A stretch of DNA of 64,000 bases from Sideroxydans lithotrophicus (GCA_020723185.1 DYJI01000002.1:186001-250000), one strand, 5' to 3'; shown: positions 26,926 to 35,806, counted from the stretch's first letter. Made by a program: numbers and translations. Notes: generated by a model not told the origin, from the letters alone.

Positions 26926-28095
26926 TTAGGATGAGCTTTCTGGCAAATTATTCCCCGCATACACTATCTTCGATAATTTTGGTGCCGTAAGATTTTGTGC
27001 CTGAGAAAGGGTTGCGCTCCAATGAGCCTCGAATTTCTCTCTCCCCTTTAGATCAACAACTTTCTTTTTGGGCGTGCCGCTTCCTAATAGCCCCAACCCA
27101 CTCTTCGCCGTTTCAGCAGCTGTTTTTGCTTGTGCCTGCGTAGCTAGGAAGTTAGCCGCAAATCCCGCAAGAGAATTCATATTGGGAGTTTCAGATTCAT
27201 AGTGGAAAATTTCAAACTCTGGTTCTATTGGTGTTACCCAATATACCGTTTGACGATCTTTCCTAATAAAAATTGGCTCAGAAATCCACCACGTTCCATT
27301 TGATCGAAGCCCATCTGGGATTGGTGTTTTCTTGAGTTCCTCTGAATACTGCTCTCGGATTTTCTCCCCAATTTGTTCTTTGTAGTAAAGAGTTTTTTCA
27401 TTTTCTTTTTCAAAGAACACCTTGCTCGCCTTCTTCGAAAGTTCGCCTACGAAATCTTCCGAAACAGTAGAAACAAGCGTATTTATAAGGCTTTCCAACT
27501 CATCCAGCCCCTTAAGGATTCTAATATTACTTGCACTACCAGTTAATTCTGCAACGTAATCTCTTAACCTTTGATCTTCTGAAACTAATGCCAACCTGCA
27601 GATATTTGGAGTCGTAGGCGAGACTTGGTGCAATTGAAGAAAACTGTGAGCAATTATTGCATCACGAAATCCCTTTTCATTTTCACCTGCATCAAAAGGA
27701 GGCAGTCTTTTCGTCGAGCGTTCAATTAAATCATTCCAATCTATTTTGGATTGATTGATACCAATCCTTCCCAATTTATTCTTATCAACGCCATCCTTTA
27801 TTGCTTTGTCTACATGAAGCTCTAAAGTATCTTCGCCGACACCGAATTGGTGGCCAATCAATTTTTCTAGCTTCTTCATGTTTGGGAGTAATTCTTTTGC
27901 TTTCCCAAGCATTTGATACTTCCGCTCACCAACAACAACATCCGGCAAATACCATGAAATGTTCAAATCAACATGATTTGAATTTTCCTCGATAATTCTT
28001 TGCGCATCACTTCGAATTAAATCAGAGGCTACTTGGGTAAACAGGACATTAGTGTCGAAGACAACTAACAATTTAGGAATACGTTTGCCTGCCAT
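26926..28095 (-). CDS. AT-rich PIN-domain protein (DUF4935-like)
   Basis: This 389-aa protein has an N-terminal PIN-type nuclease fold: LLVVFDTNVLFTQ (acidic D14, then N16), a central GFRDAIIAHSFL with acid residues near 145, and ALVSEDQRLRDYVAE near 175. Such domains are metal-dependent RNases. The C-terminal half has no recognised domain and includes WWISEPIFIRKD. Base composition is clearly more AT-rich than neighbours and codon use differs, pointing to recent transfer. AGAGGTG precedes the ATG. It may be a defence or toxin-like gene; no partner is evident. Confidence 0.78.
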   Translation of the reverse strand: MAGKRIPKLLVVFDTNVLFTQVASDLIRSDAQRIIEENSNHVDLNISWYLPDVVVGERKYQMLGKAKELLPNMKKLEKLIGHQFGVGEDTLELHVDKAIKDGVDKNKLGRIGINQSKIDWNDLIERSTKRLPPFDAGENEKGFRDAIIAHSFLQLHQVSPTTPNICRLALVSEDQRLRDYVAELTGSASNIRILKGLDELESLINTLVSTVSEDFVGELSKKASKVFFEKENEKTLYYKEQIGEKIREQYSEELKKTPIPDGLRSNGTWWISEPIFIRKDRQTVYWVTPIEPEFEIFHYESETPNMNSLAGFAANFLATQAQAKTAAETAKSGLGLLGSGTPKKKVVDLKGREKFEAHWSATLSQAQNLTAPKLSKIVYAGNNLPESSS

Positions 28096-28106
28096 CGTTA
28101 AGCACC

Positions 28107-28240
28107 TCTTAATAAAGGTTCATTGACTGAATCAAACTGGTCAGCATCGAATTTGTTTTAAGCCGAAACCCGCTTTCGCCCAGAATCCTATCCCGCCCCA
28201 CTTCCCGCACCAAGCAGAAATTTTGCCTATATATTTTTTG
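28107..28240. repeat. Dispersed ~130-bp direct repeat, copy 1
   Basis: This shares long stretches with 30401-30540, for example CAGAATCCTATCCCGC, CCGCACCAAGCAGAAATTT and GCCTATATATT, in the same orientation. Each copy lies directly upstream of a leftward gene (PIN protein here, rhodanese at the other). The leftward strand contains TTGATT and TATTAA, sigma70-like boxes, spaced about 15 bases in this copy. Confidence 0.8.
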
Positions 28241-28251
28241 AACGACCTACC

Positions 28252-28950
28252 TCACCAGGGAATCACCACCCCGTCATTCCCGATGAACTTCCCCGTATCC
28301 GCAAGCGTGAGCCCGTCTATCACCTTGCGCAGGTCGCTCACACTTTGCTCGACGGTGATCATGGCGTTGGGGCCGCCCATGTCGGTCAGTACCCAGCCGG
28401 GGTTGAAGGCGACCGAGGTGATGCCGCGCCCTTTCAGATCCACGGCGAGACTCTTCACCACCATGTTCGCGGCGGCCTTGCTGCTGCGATACAGATAGCT
28501 GCCGCCGCTGCTGTTGTCGTCCACGCTGCCCATCTGGCTGGTGATGGTGATGATGCGTTTGAGCTGGCTGCGCGCGATCTGCTCGATGAACGCTTCGACC
28601 ATCTTCAGCGGGGCCATGGTGTTGATGTTGAATGCGTCCATCCATGCCGCATAGTCGGTATGGCCGAAGCCCTTCCTGTCTGCGGCTGGATACACGCCTG
28701 CATTGTTGATGAACAGGTCTATCGCCTCGCCGGAGAGCGTGCGCGACAGTTGTTCGATCTGCGCATGGTCGGTGACGTCGAGTGCGTGCACTTCGATCTG
28801 AACGGGGTACTGCGTCGCCAGTTTATTCAGCGCACCCGCCTTGCGCGGATCGCGACAGCACGCGATGACGCGCCAGCCTGCCGCGGCATATTGTTTGCAG
28901 AATTCGAGGCCGATGCCGCGATTGGCACCGGTGATCAGCATGGTTTTCAT
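28252..28950 (-). CDS. Short-chain dehydrogenase (C-factor-like SDR)
   Basis: This 232-aa NAD(P)-dependent SDR has a Rossmann start MLITGANRGIGLEFCKQYA and the NNAGVYP motif. The catalytic serine is in ITSQMGS and the active site is Y-RSS-K (YLYRSSKAAANM). It resembles the C-signal/carbonyl-reductase-like subgroup. The substrate cannot be predicted. It is a single gene flanked by a dispersed repeat on its downstream side and by a palindromic repeat on its upstream side. Confidence 0.88.
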   Translation of the reverse strand: MKTMLITGANRGIGLEFCKQYAAAGWRVIACCRDPRKAGALNKLATQYPVQIEVHALDVTDHAQIEQLSRTLSGEAIDLFINNAGVYPAADRKGFGHTDYAAWMDAFNINTMAPLKMVEAFIEQIARSQLKRIITITSQMGSVDDNSSGGSYLYRSSKAAANMVVKSLAVDLKGRGITSVAFNPGWVLTDMGGPNAMITVEQSVSDLRKVIDGLTLADTGKFIGNDGVVIPW

Positions 28951-29028
28951 GTTCGTCCTTTGTCGTTTTCGATCTTGCGCTTTACTGGCATGCTACACAT
29001 CAAGGGATGCGCTGAGTAAGTCCTTATT

Positions 29029-29136
29029 CGTCATTCCGGCGAAGGCCGGAATCCAGTATTTTGCGAGCATCCGCCTTGCGGATTGCCTGCTTACACCTCT
29101 TCGATCAACTGGACACCGGCCTTCGCCGGTGTGACG
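29029..29136. repeat. Degenerate copy of the CCGGCGAAGGCCGG palindromic element
   Basis: The outer arms at 29029-29057 and 29108-29136 pair with about four mismatches and share the core of the elements at 24404 and 33861. The interior is shorter and lacks the inner inverted pair. It lies between the SDR gene and a lipoprotein gene. Confidence 0.8.
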
Positions 29137-29184
29137 ACATATTTAGTGTTTGCCGACAAATAACGCCCAGCCATCTGGCAGCAC

Positions 29185-29763
29185 TTACATCAGGCTCGCT
29201 TCCAGCGCGGCGCTCATGTCCTCTTCGAGTGTCCGCAGTCCCTTGACCACCAAGGTTCCGCCGTTCTCCCAGTGGGTGCGCATATCGGCAAGTGGCACCG
29301 CTGCATTCAACACGCGCACTTCGATCACCACTTCCGTTCCGCCTTTGATGATGAACGGTATGCCGATCTGCAATTTCGGCCCGAGCTCTCGCACTGTGAT
29401 GAGCACGACTTGATCCGCCCCGGTTTGTTGCGCCTGCTCCAGTAAGGACATATCCGAATAGGAGGCAGCAGCAGGCAGCCGTTTCAGTTCCTTGACGTTG
29501 ATGCAGCCATGCCGGGCGATGAAGCGTTCGATCCCCTTCTGCGCCAATGCTTCGCGGAGCGGCGGTTCCTTCTGGTCGGCTCGCCATTGCGGGCGCCAGT
29601 AGACAGCTACTGGCTGAGATGCCGCTCCCGCGACGCAAAGCGGCTGCTGAAGGCGCGAGCCGGTAGTCTCGATCTTCGTGGTGGCGCAACCTGCCAAGGA
29701 TATCGCGAGAGGCATCCAGATCATGGCACTCAGGAAACGCTGGAACGGCTGGTATCTCTTCAT
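29185..29763 (-). CDS. Predicted lipoprotein of unknown function
   Basis: This 192-aa protein starts MKRYQPFQRFLSAMIWMPLA. A lipobox ends at SLAGCATTK (Cys about residue 25), so it is likely anchored to a periplasmic membrane face. The central VVLITVRELGPKLQIGIPF segment suggests a beta fold. The ATG at 29763 has AAGGAAAAG upstream. No family is recognised. It stands alone between two repeats. Confidence 0.78.
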   Translation of the reverse strand: MKRYQPFQRFLSAMIWMPLAISLAGCATTKIETTGSRLQQPLCVAGAASQPVAVYWRPQWRADQKEPPLREALAQKGIERFIARHGCINVKELKRLPAAASYSDMSLLEQAQQTGADQVVLITVRELGPKLQIGIPFIIKGGTEVVIEVRVLNAAVPLADMRTHWENGGTLVVKGLRTLEEDMSAALEASLM

Positions 29764-29983
29764 GCTCTTTTCCTTTACTTGCTTATCACTGCCGCATTGC
29801 CGGTTCGATCCATGATGCAGGCTGCGCACTGTTCGACAATGAGTAATAGGGGACGAACCACGATTTCCCGCTACATCCACCGCCTCCGGTGGCAGGTTTG
29901 TTTTTCCAAAATTATTAAAAATTAAGATGAAAGGTACCGGGAAGATATCTTTTCAGCCGGGACTATCCTTGATTCCGCCACCT

Positions 29984-30391
29984 CTACTCGCAACCACAAG
30001 CCTTGGCCGTGCTGCTTCCTGCCCCACATTCCGTTGGATGGCCATCCCTCTTCCACCAATCCAGACCGCCGATCAGCTCCTTGACCCGAAACCCCAGCTT
30101 CGCCATCTTCAATGCGCCCTTGGTTGAGGCATTGCAGCCGATGCCATCGCAGTATGCGACGACCAGCGCTGCGCGATTGATCCCCTTTGTCGTTTCCTCG
30201 CTCATCTTCCGGTGGGGGATGTTTATCGCGCCGGGGATGTGTTCCTTTTGATAAGCCTCCGGTGATCGCGCATCGATGACGACGATGTCTTCACCTGATT
30301 CCAGGGCAACCTTCAAATCCCATGAGTCGATCTCAAAGGCGAGTTTCTTTTCGTAGAAATCCAGTTGTTGTTCCATTGCACATTTTCCCAT
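29984..30391 (-). CDS. Rhodanese-like sulfurtransferase
   Basis: This 135-aa single-domain rhodanese shows DIVVIDARSPEAYQKEHIPG and INIPHRKM, then the active-site loop VVAYCDGIGCNAS with the catalytic cysteine near residue 84. The C terminus carries three more cysteines (CGAGSSTAKACGCE), which is unusual and could bind metal. An alternative ATG at 30376 gives five residues less. A rhodanese in a nif neighbourhood could supply sulfane sulfur for clusters, but no nif-type promoter is seen. Confidence 0.87.
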   Translation of the reverse strand: MGKCAMEQQLDFYEKKLAFEIDSWDLKVALESGEDIVVIDARSPEAYQKEHIPGAINIPHRKMSEETTKGINRAALVVAYCDGIGCNASTKGALKMAKLGFRVKELIGGLDWWKRDGHPTECGAGSSTAKACGCE

Positions 30392-30400
30392 TAGTTCCGA

Positions 30401-30540
30401 TCTTAATAAAAACGAAGTTGCATCGAATCAATCCGGTCAGCATAGAATTGTTTTGCCGACGATCAGCCACTTTCGCTCAGAATCCTATCCCGCACCACTC
30501 CCCGCACCAAGCAGAAATTTGGCCTATATATTCTTCGAAA
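30401..30540. repeat. Dispersed ~130-bp direct repeat, copy 2
   Basis: Partner of 28107-28240. Leftward -35/-10-like boxes TTGATT and TATTAA are 17 bases apart here and could drive the rhodanese gene. The end nearest the gene is the most diverged part. Confidence 0.8.
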
Positions 30541-30645
30541 GAGAAAAACGCCCCCTCTCGTGTTGACGCCGCGCGCTCCGCTGGGATAATGCGCCGTCCA
30601 TTGCAAGGCAATACTCCGAGTTCCTTTTCAGGCCAATACACAGAC

Positions 30646-31494
30646 ATGAACGACTTCGATTTCACCATCCCCCCTTCCAAATCCACCTACGATGCAAAAG
30701 ACGCATTGGATTTTTTCCAGTCTGCAGGCGAAACAAAAGACGTCGCCGCCGGTAAGACGCTGTTCAAGGAGAACAGCAAGGCCAATGCGTTGCTGCTGCA
30801 AAAGGACAAGATGTATTACCTGCTGGAGGGCGAGGTCGAGTTGTCGGTGAACGATAGCCCGGTGGGGTTGGTGCGCGCGGGCGAGTTGTTCGGCGAGATG
30901 ACGCTGATCACCGGCATGCCGCGCACGGCGACCGCCACCACCAAATCGGATTGCCGACTCATCATGCTGGACAAGGATCAATTGCAGGCTGCGTTGCGCT
31001 CCGCTCCCGAATTCGGGCTGTCGCTGATGAGCGTCATGATCACGCGGCTGCGCGACATGGTCGCACAGTTGAATTCGCAGGGCGGAAGCAGCAACGAGAT
31101 GCTGAAAGACTCTGCCGTATTCGACAAGAAGCTGCTGAACCAGTTGGCGGACGAGCTGGGCCACAGTGCGCGCATCCGCTATCCGGCAGGCAAGGTCATC
31201 ATCCAGGAGGGCCAGGCTGGAGTACTCATGTACGTCGTGCTGAATGGCACCGTAGAGATCGCCATTCAGAACAACATCGTGGGTACGATAGGAACGGGCG
31301 GGATGTTTGGCGAGATGGCGCTGATCTCGCGTTCGGAGCGCCTTGCCAGTGCCACTGCGAAATCAGATTGCGAGCTGCTTGCCATCAACCGCAATGTGTT
31401 CCTGGACATGGTGAGCGCACACCCGAAGTTCGCCCTCTCGCTGCTCGGCGCGGTCGGCCACCGCGCGCACTTCATCGCATCATTGCGAAACTAG
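30646..31494 (+). CDS. Protein with two cyclic-nucleotide-binding domains
   Basis: This 282-aa soluble protein has two tandem cNMP-binding domains. The first (about residues 35-130) includes AGELFGEMTLITGMPRTATA; the second (about residues 160-275) includes TGGMFGEMALISRSERLASA. Both retain the glutamate and arginine of the phosphate-binding cassette. No helix-turn-helix or other effector domain is present, so it is probably a cAMP or c-di-GMP-responsive regulator acting through partners. It is convergent with the partner gene of the LRV operon. Confidence 0.85.
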   Translation: MNDFDFTIPPSKSTYDAKDALDFFQSAGETKDVAAGKTLFKENSKANALLLQKDKMYYLLEGEVELSVNDSPVGLVRAGELFGEMTLITGMPRTATATTKSDCRLIMLDKDQLQAALRSAPEFGLSLMSVMITRLRDMVAQLNSQGGSSNEMLKDSAVFDKKLLNQLADELGHSARIRYPAGKVIIQEGQAGVLMYVVLNGTVEIAIQNNIVGTIGTGGMFGEMALISRSERLASATAKSDCELLAINRNVFLDMVSAHPKFALSLLGAVGHRAHFIASLRN

Positions 31495-31510
31495 CCGACG
31501 ACGTCCCACA

Positions 31511-32476
31511 CTAGACCGAATACGGTGCCGCAGCCCAGCCCTGCACCAATGCCGCTTCGGTGTCCGGCAGGTAGCTGAAGCCGGATTCCAGATCGCGCAC
31601 CACGGCGTAGGCGACGGCGGGCGGGGTGATGGTGTTGGAGACGAGGTGGAAATACCAGGCGGAGGGATAGCCGGCCACGCGGTCGAAGGCTTGCAACTGG
31701 TGCGACATCTCGACGCCGGAGAGTTCGGCGTTCCAGTGGAACGACTTGAGTTCGCGCGCGTGGCGCGACACCAGCGAGGCAGACACCACGGGATTACGAT
31801 AGCGGTCCAGATGTTCGCGCAGGCCGACCACCCAGTGGTCGCTGAAGTGGCCGCGCGTGGCGGCGCTGCTGTGCGACCATTCCTTGAGCAGGCGCGGCAG
31901 GCCGTTGTCGCGCCCGGTCGCCAGGCCCACGCGCGCCACGGTCTGCTTCATGTCGAGCAGACGGCGGAACTTGTAACGCGGCGAACCCACGGCATGCCCT
32001 TCGAGCAGCAGCGGCGAGATGGGGTCGATGAGCTCCTGCATGTCTTCGGGCAGGGCATCGGGATCGATCAGTTCGCGGTCCAGCACTTCCTGCAGTTCTT
32101 CCACTTCCAGTTGCATGAAGTCGGCGGGGGCCGGGCCGTAGGCGCAGACGAAATAATGGGTGCGGCCGGAATGGCGGGTGACTTGCAGGCCTTTATCGAG
32201 ATGGCGCTCGACCAGTTCGCCCATGTCGCCGTCGCAGGCTTCCAGCTCGCTGCGCGCCCAGCGTTCCAGTTCGTCCGAGAGACGGTCGCCGTTCGGCGCG
32301 ATGACGCCGCCGGGGCGATACCAGCCGCCACGGTTCAGCGCGTACTCAAAGGTGCAGCCGGGATGGATGCGGTTGGCGATCTCCATCAGTCCGGCGTGAT
32401 GCGGGCGCGGCGACAACGCTTCGATCTTGCGCGCAAGTTCCTGCAGCGCTGTTTCGTCGGGCGTCATGATCGTCAT
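31511..32476 (-). CDS. Unknown protein coupled to the LRV iron-sulfur protein
   Basis: This 321-aa cytosolic protein starts MTIMTPDETALQELARKI. Helix-rich sequence is interrupted by segments such as RGGWYRPGGVIAPNGDRL and DLESGFSYLPDTEAALVQGW. No catalytic family is recognised. Its start overlaps the stop of the [4Fe-4S] LRV protein by four bases and it is under the same sigma54 promoter, so it belongs to the nif regulon. Companion genes of this kind beside lrv genes have no assigned function that I know of. Confidence 0.78.
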   Translation of the reverse strand: MTIMTPDETALQELARKIEALSPRPHHAGLMEIANRIHPGCTFEYALNRGGWYRPGGVIAPNGDRLSDELERWARSELEACDGDMGELVERHLDKGLQVTRHSGRTHYFVCAYGPAPADFMQLEVEELQEVLDRELIDPDALPEDMQELIDPISPLLLEGHAVGSPRYKFRRLLDMKQTVARVGLATGRDNGLPRLLKEWSHSSAATRGHFSDHWVVGLREHLDRYRNPVVSASLVSRHARELKSFHWNAELSGVEMSHQLQAFDRVAGYPSAWYFHLVSNTITPPAVAYAVVRDLESGFSYLPDTEAALVQGWAAAPYSV

Positions 32477-33234
32477 TTCTCTTCTCCCATCAGGTATTCG
32501 TTCAATCGCTGGCGCACCACGGCGCGCACGTCAGGCTCGGCATCGTCCACTAGTTCGGCGATAGACTCAAGCGGCGCATGCTCCGCCGCGCGCAGCCGCA
32601 CCACCCAATCCTCATCGTGCAGCATCTTCACGGCATCGTCCGGCAACACGCGCTCGGCCACGATGCGCCGCACTTCCACGTCCTCGTCCTGCGCCATGCG
32701 CGCCAGCGCGAACGGCGGCAGACGGCGCGCCACCACCTTGCGCACCTCGCGTTCCTCGTCGTGCGCCATCTTTGGCAATTGGCCGTGCGGCAGGCGCTTC
32801 GCCACCTGCATGCGCACCAGATAGTCCTCATCGTTCTGCAACACGCCCAGTTTCTCCGGCGCCAGACGGTCCGCCGCGGTCATGCGTACCTCGCGGTCGG
32901 TGTCGTGCAGATAGTCGTCCAGCTCGTCGATGGGCAGGCGCATCACCATCACGCGCCGCACCACCTCATCCTCGTCGCGCGGCAGCGTACGCAAGGCCGC
33001 CAGCGGCGCATGCTGCGCGGCGATGGCGCGCCGTTCCCAGAAGGCATCGTGCAGATAGCCTTCGGCGAATTCCTTGTTGCGGCGCAGAAAGCGGTCGATC
33101 TGCCGTCCGCTGTGCGCGGTCACGCAGATGTCGCCCGGCACACAGCGGCCTTCCGCCAGCAGCGCGCGGTGCGGACACGTCGCACAATCCGCAAGGGCGA
33201 CCGGCGGCGATGCCTCCGAATGACGTTCCGGCAT
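32473..33234 (-). CDS. [4Fe-4S] leucine-rich-repeat-variant (LRV) protein
   Basis: This 253-aa protein has an N-terminal cluster site (C17-x2-C20-x10-C31-x5-C37) and a right-handed superhelix of LRV repeats from about residue 75, seen as recurring units such as MAHDEEREVRKVVARRLPPF. The Azotobacter vinelandii LRV protein has the same design and is linked to nif genes; its role is unresolved. The ATG at 33234 has AGGGA upstream. A sigma54 promoter (33275-33289) and NifA site (33363-33378) precede it. Confidence 0.92.
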   Translation of the reverse strand: MPERHSEASPPVALADCATCPHRALLAEGRCVPGDICVTAHSGRQIDRFLRRNKEFAEGYLHDAFWERRAIAAQHAPLAALRTLPRDEDEVVRRVMVMRLPIDELDDYLHDTDREVRMTAADRLAPEKLGVLQNDEDYLVRMQVAKRLPHGQLPKMAHDEEREVRKVVARRLPPFALARMAQDEDVEVRRIVAERVLPDDAVKMLHDEDWVVRLRAAEHAPLESIAELVDDAEPDVRAVVRQRLNEYLMGEEK

Positions 33235-33274
33235 GTGGATCCCTGCTTTCAAAATAGACATCGCCGGTATGACT

Positions 33275-33289
33275 GCAACACCCGTGCCA
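33275..33289 (-). promoter_or_regulatory. Sigma54 promoter of the LRV operon
   Basis: The minus strand reads TGGCAC-GGGTG-TTGC, a perfect match to the -24/-12 consensus. The LRV ATG is about 41 bases downstream of the GC element. Confidence 0.85.
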
Positions 33290-33362
33290 CTCTGCATCTC
33301 ATGTTACAAATCCATTGCAGACAGTGGGTTACGGATGATGAGGAAAATGGAGTGGACGGTTT

Positions 33363-33378
33363 TGTCGCGAATGCTACA
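33363..33378. promoter_or_regulatory. NifA upstream activator site for the LRV operon
   Basis: TGT-CGCGAATGCT-ACA fits TGT-N10-ACA exactly and lies 74 bases upstream of the -24 element, close to the usual spacing. It is in the gap behind the stop of the GNAT gene. Confidence 0.75.
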
Positions 33379-33389
33379 GACGATTTCAC

Positions 33390-33842
33390 TCAATCCAGGC
33401 GTTTGCGCAGCACCGTCATGTGCGACCCCTCGAAACCGAGCACGCGGTAGAAATCCAGTGCGGGGGCGTTGTCGCGGTCGGCCAGCAGGGTGACGCGCGT
33501 CATGCCCTGCCGCTTCGCCCATGCCAGCACATGCTCGACCAGCTTGCGCCCGTATCCGCCGCCGCGATGCGCGCGGCTGACGATCACATCTTCCAGCAAC
33601 AGCACCTTGCCGCCCTCGGCCGTGCTGACGGTGATGAGCGCGTTCGCCATGCCTGCTACTTTTCCATCCACGCGCAACACGAACAGCTTGCCGAGTTGCG
33701 GCTCGTCAAGGATGAGGCGCAGGCCGCGCAATTGTTTGTCGCGCTCTGGAGTGAAGTCGCTCTCCAGCGCGAACAACTCACTCAGCAGGTCGGCGAGCTG
33801 CGGCAGGTCGGCGGTGGTGGCGAAATCGATACGAATATTCAT
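33390..33842 (-). CDS. GNAT-family N-acetyltransferase
   Basis: This 150-aa acetyltransferase has the acetyl-CoA binding motif RAHRGGGYGRKLVEHV (R/Q-x2-G-x-G type) near residues 93-108. A C-terminal DFYRVLGFEGSHMT matches the family motif with its tyrosine. Substrate is unknown. It stops 12 bases before the NifA site of the LRV operon, so it is not likely to be part of that operon, although read-through is possible. A palindromic repeat lies immediately upstream. Confidence 0.88.
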   Translation of the reverse strand: MNIRIDFATTADLPQLADLLSELFALESDFTPERDKQLRGLRLILDEPQLGKLFVLRVDGKVAGMANALITVSTAEGGKVLLLEDVIVSRAHRGGGYGRKLVEHVLAWAKRQGMTRVTLLADRDNAPALDFYRVLGFEGSHMTVLRKRLD

Positions 33843-33860
33843 TCCGGATGCTCCAATGGT

Positions 33861-33989
33861 CCGTCATACCGGCGAAGGCCGGTATCCAGTCGGTTGACAA
33901 CATCCCGCGCAAGCGGGACAACACCTCGGTTTTGTCCGCTTCGCGGAACATTCTTGATCACTGGATACCGGCCTTCGCCGGTATGACGC
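33861..33989. repeat. Nested palindromic element (complete copy)
   Basis: The outer 29-bp arms (33862-33890 and 33960-33988, core CATACCGGCGAAGGCCGGTA) are perfect inverted repeats. The interior has the same CCCGCGCAAGCGGGACAACA and TTTTGTCCGCTTCGCGG pair as the nifE/nifN copy. It separates modC from the GNAT gene and could act as a bidirectional terminator. Confidence 0.9.
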
Positions 33990-34014
33990 GGCTGTTTCCA
34001 TTGGGCGATCAGGC

Positions 34015-35088
34015 TCACGACATCAGCGCCACGCTCTTCACCTGCGCGCACACATACATGCCGTCGACCAGACCGAGGTGATCGCGCGAGCGGCGTGTGA
34101 TGCGCGCCAGCAGTTGCTGTGCTTCGCCCACGCGCAGGCGCACCAGCACTTTGTCCACGCCTTCGTCGCGTATCTCTTCGATGCGCGCGTTGAGGATGTT
34201 GTTGATGCTGCTGCCGTGCGGTACCTGGGTTGCGATGCTCACGTCGCGTGCCAGCACGCGGGCGCGCATCGTCGTGCCGAATGGCTGCTCCACCCTGCTC
34301 ACCCAAAGTTCGCCACCGGCGAAATCCAGCCGTGTGAGGTGATACTTCTCGTCCTGCTGCGCGACCTTCGCCTCGATCACCGCACCGGCATCATCGAAAT
34401 GCGCGGTCGGCAGGTCGAGGCGCGACAAGGTTTCGCGCACATCGCCGCTGGCGATCACTTTTCCGTTTTTCAACAACACCAGATGGTCGGCAAGTCGCGC
34501 CACCTCGCCCATGTCGTGGCTGACATAGAGCATGGGAATCTGCAGTTCTCGGTGCAGGCGTTCGAGATAGGGCAGGATCTCCTGCTTGCTCTGCGTGTCG
34601 AGCGCGGACAGCGGCTCGTCCATCAGCAGCAGTTCCGGGCTGACCAGCAGCGCGCGGCCGATGGCGACGCGCTGGCGTTCGCCGCCGGACAGGCTGGTCG
34701 CATCATGCCTGTCGACCAGATGCGACAAACCCAGCCAGTCGATCACCTGTTCCGGCTGCACCTTGCGCTGCGCTGCGGCGATGCGTTTGTAGCCGTATTC
34801 CAGATTGGCGCGCACCGACAGGTGCGGGAACAGGCTGGCCTCCTGGAACACATAGCCCAGCGGCCGTTTGTGTACCGGCATGAAGGTCGTCTCGTCCTGC
34901 CACGGTACGCCGTTCACGCGCAGCCAGCCGTGTCCCTGCTCCAGCCCGGCGATGCAGCGCAGCAGCGTGCTCTTGCCGGAACCGGACGGGCCGAACAATG
35001 CGGTGACGCCGACCGGCGGCGCGCTGAACTGGGCATCCAGCTCGAAGCTGCCTTGCTGCATCTTGAGGTGTACGCGCAACCAGGTCAT
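34015..35088 (-). CDS. modC: Molybdate ABC transporter ATP-binding protein
   Basis: This 357-aa ATPase energises molybdate import. Walker A is GPSGSGKST (about residues 32-40), the signature is SLSGGERQR (about 132) and Walker B is [12 protein letters not shown] (about 152). A C-terminal TOBE/MOP domain from about residue 290 ([20 protein letters not shown]) is the molybdate-sensing part typical of ModC. The start overlaps the modB stop by four bases. It is the last gene of modEABC. Uptake of molybdenum here presumably feeds FeMo-cofactor. Confidence 0.96.
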   Translation of the reverse strand: MTWLRVHLKMQQGSFELDAQFSAPPVGVTALFGPSGSGKSTLLRCIAGLEQGHGWLRVNGVPWQDETTFMPVHKRPLGYVFQEASLFPHLSVRANLEYGYKRIAAAQRKVQPEQVIDWLGLSHLVDRHDATSLSGGERQRVAIGRALLVSPELLLMDEPLSALDTQSKQEILPYLERLHRELQIPMLYVSHDMGEVARLADHLVLLKNGKVIASGDVRETLSRLDLPTAHFDDAGAVIEAKVAQQDEKYHLTRLDFAGGELWVSRVEQPFGTTMRARVLARDVSIATQVPHGSSINNILNARIEEIRDEGVDKVLVRLRVGEAQQLLARITRRSRDHLGLVDGMYVCAQVKSVALMS

Positions 35089-35762
35089 CGCGCCCCCTTG
35101 GCCCAGTTTCCGCCGACGCGGTACAGCCCGAGCAGCACCAGGAAGGAGAACAGCACCATGCCGCCCGCCAGCCAATGCGCCTCGCCGTATTCCATCGCTT
35201 CGACGTGGCTGTAGATGGCGACCGAGAGCACCTGCGTCTCGCCGGGGATGCTGCCGCCCAGCATCAGCACCACACCGAACTCGCCGACGGTGTGCGCGAA
35301 GGCGAGGATGGTCGCGGTGAGGAAACCGGGGCGCGCCAAAGGCAGCGCGACGCTGATGAATCGGTCCCACGGCGTGGCGCGCAAGGTGGCGGCCACTTCC
35401 AGCGGACGCTTGCCCATCGCCTCGAACGCGTTCTGGATCGGCTGCACCGCGAACGGCAGCGAGAACAACACCGAGCCGACCACCAGACCGGAGAAGGTGA
35501 ACGGCAACGCGCCGATGCCGAGCGCGCGCGTGATCTCACCCACCATGCCTTGCGGGCCCATCAGCAGCAGCAGATAGAAACCCAGTACCGTAGGCGGCAG
35601 CACCAGCGGCAACGCCACCATCGCCGCCACCAATCCTTTATACCAACTGCGGCTGTGCGCCAGCCACCAGGCCAGCGGCGTGGCGATGCACAGCAATACG
35701 AGCGTGGTGATGCTCGCCAGCTTGAGCGTGAGAGTTACAGCTTGCAGGTCTTCGGGGGTCAC
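35085..35762 (-). CDS. modB: Molybdate ABC transporter permease
   Basis: This 225-aa inner-membrane permease has about five to six helices. The EAA loop is [20 protein letters not shown] near residues 115-134 and contacts Mod[18 protein letters not shown] is the typical ModB substrate channel segment. It overlaps modC by four bases and is 44 bases downstream of modA. Full length. Confidence 0.95.
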   Translation of the reverse strand: MTPEDLQAVTLTLKLASITTLVLLCIATPLAWWLAHSRSWYKGLVAAMVALPLVLPPTVLGFYLLLLMGPQGMVGEITRALGIGALPFTFSGLVVGSVLFSLPFAVQPIQNAFEAMGKRPLEVAATLRATPWDRFISVALPLARPGFLTATILAFAHTVGEFGVVLMLGGSIPGETQVLSVAIYSHVEAMEYGEAHWLAGGMVLFSFLVLLGLYRVGGNWAKGAR

Positions 35763-35806
35763 AATGTTTTCCTTACTCTCTTTTTACATCGTCATTCCCG
35801 GATTAA

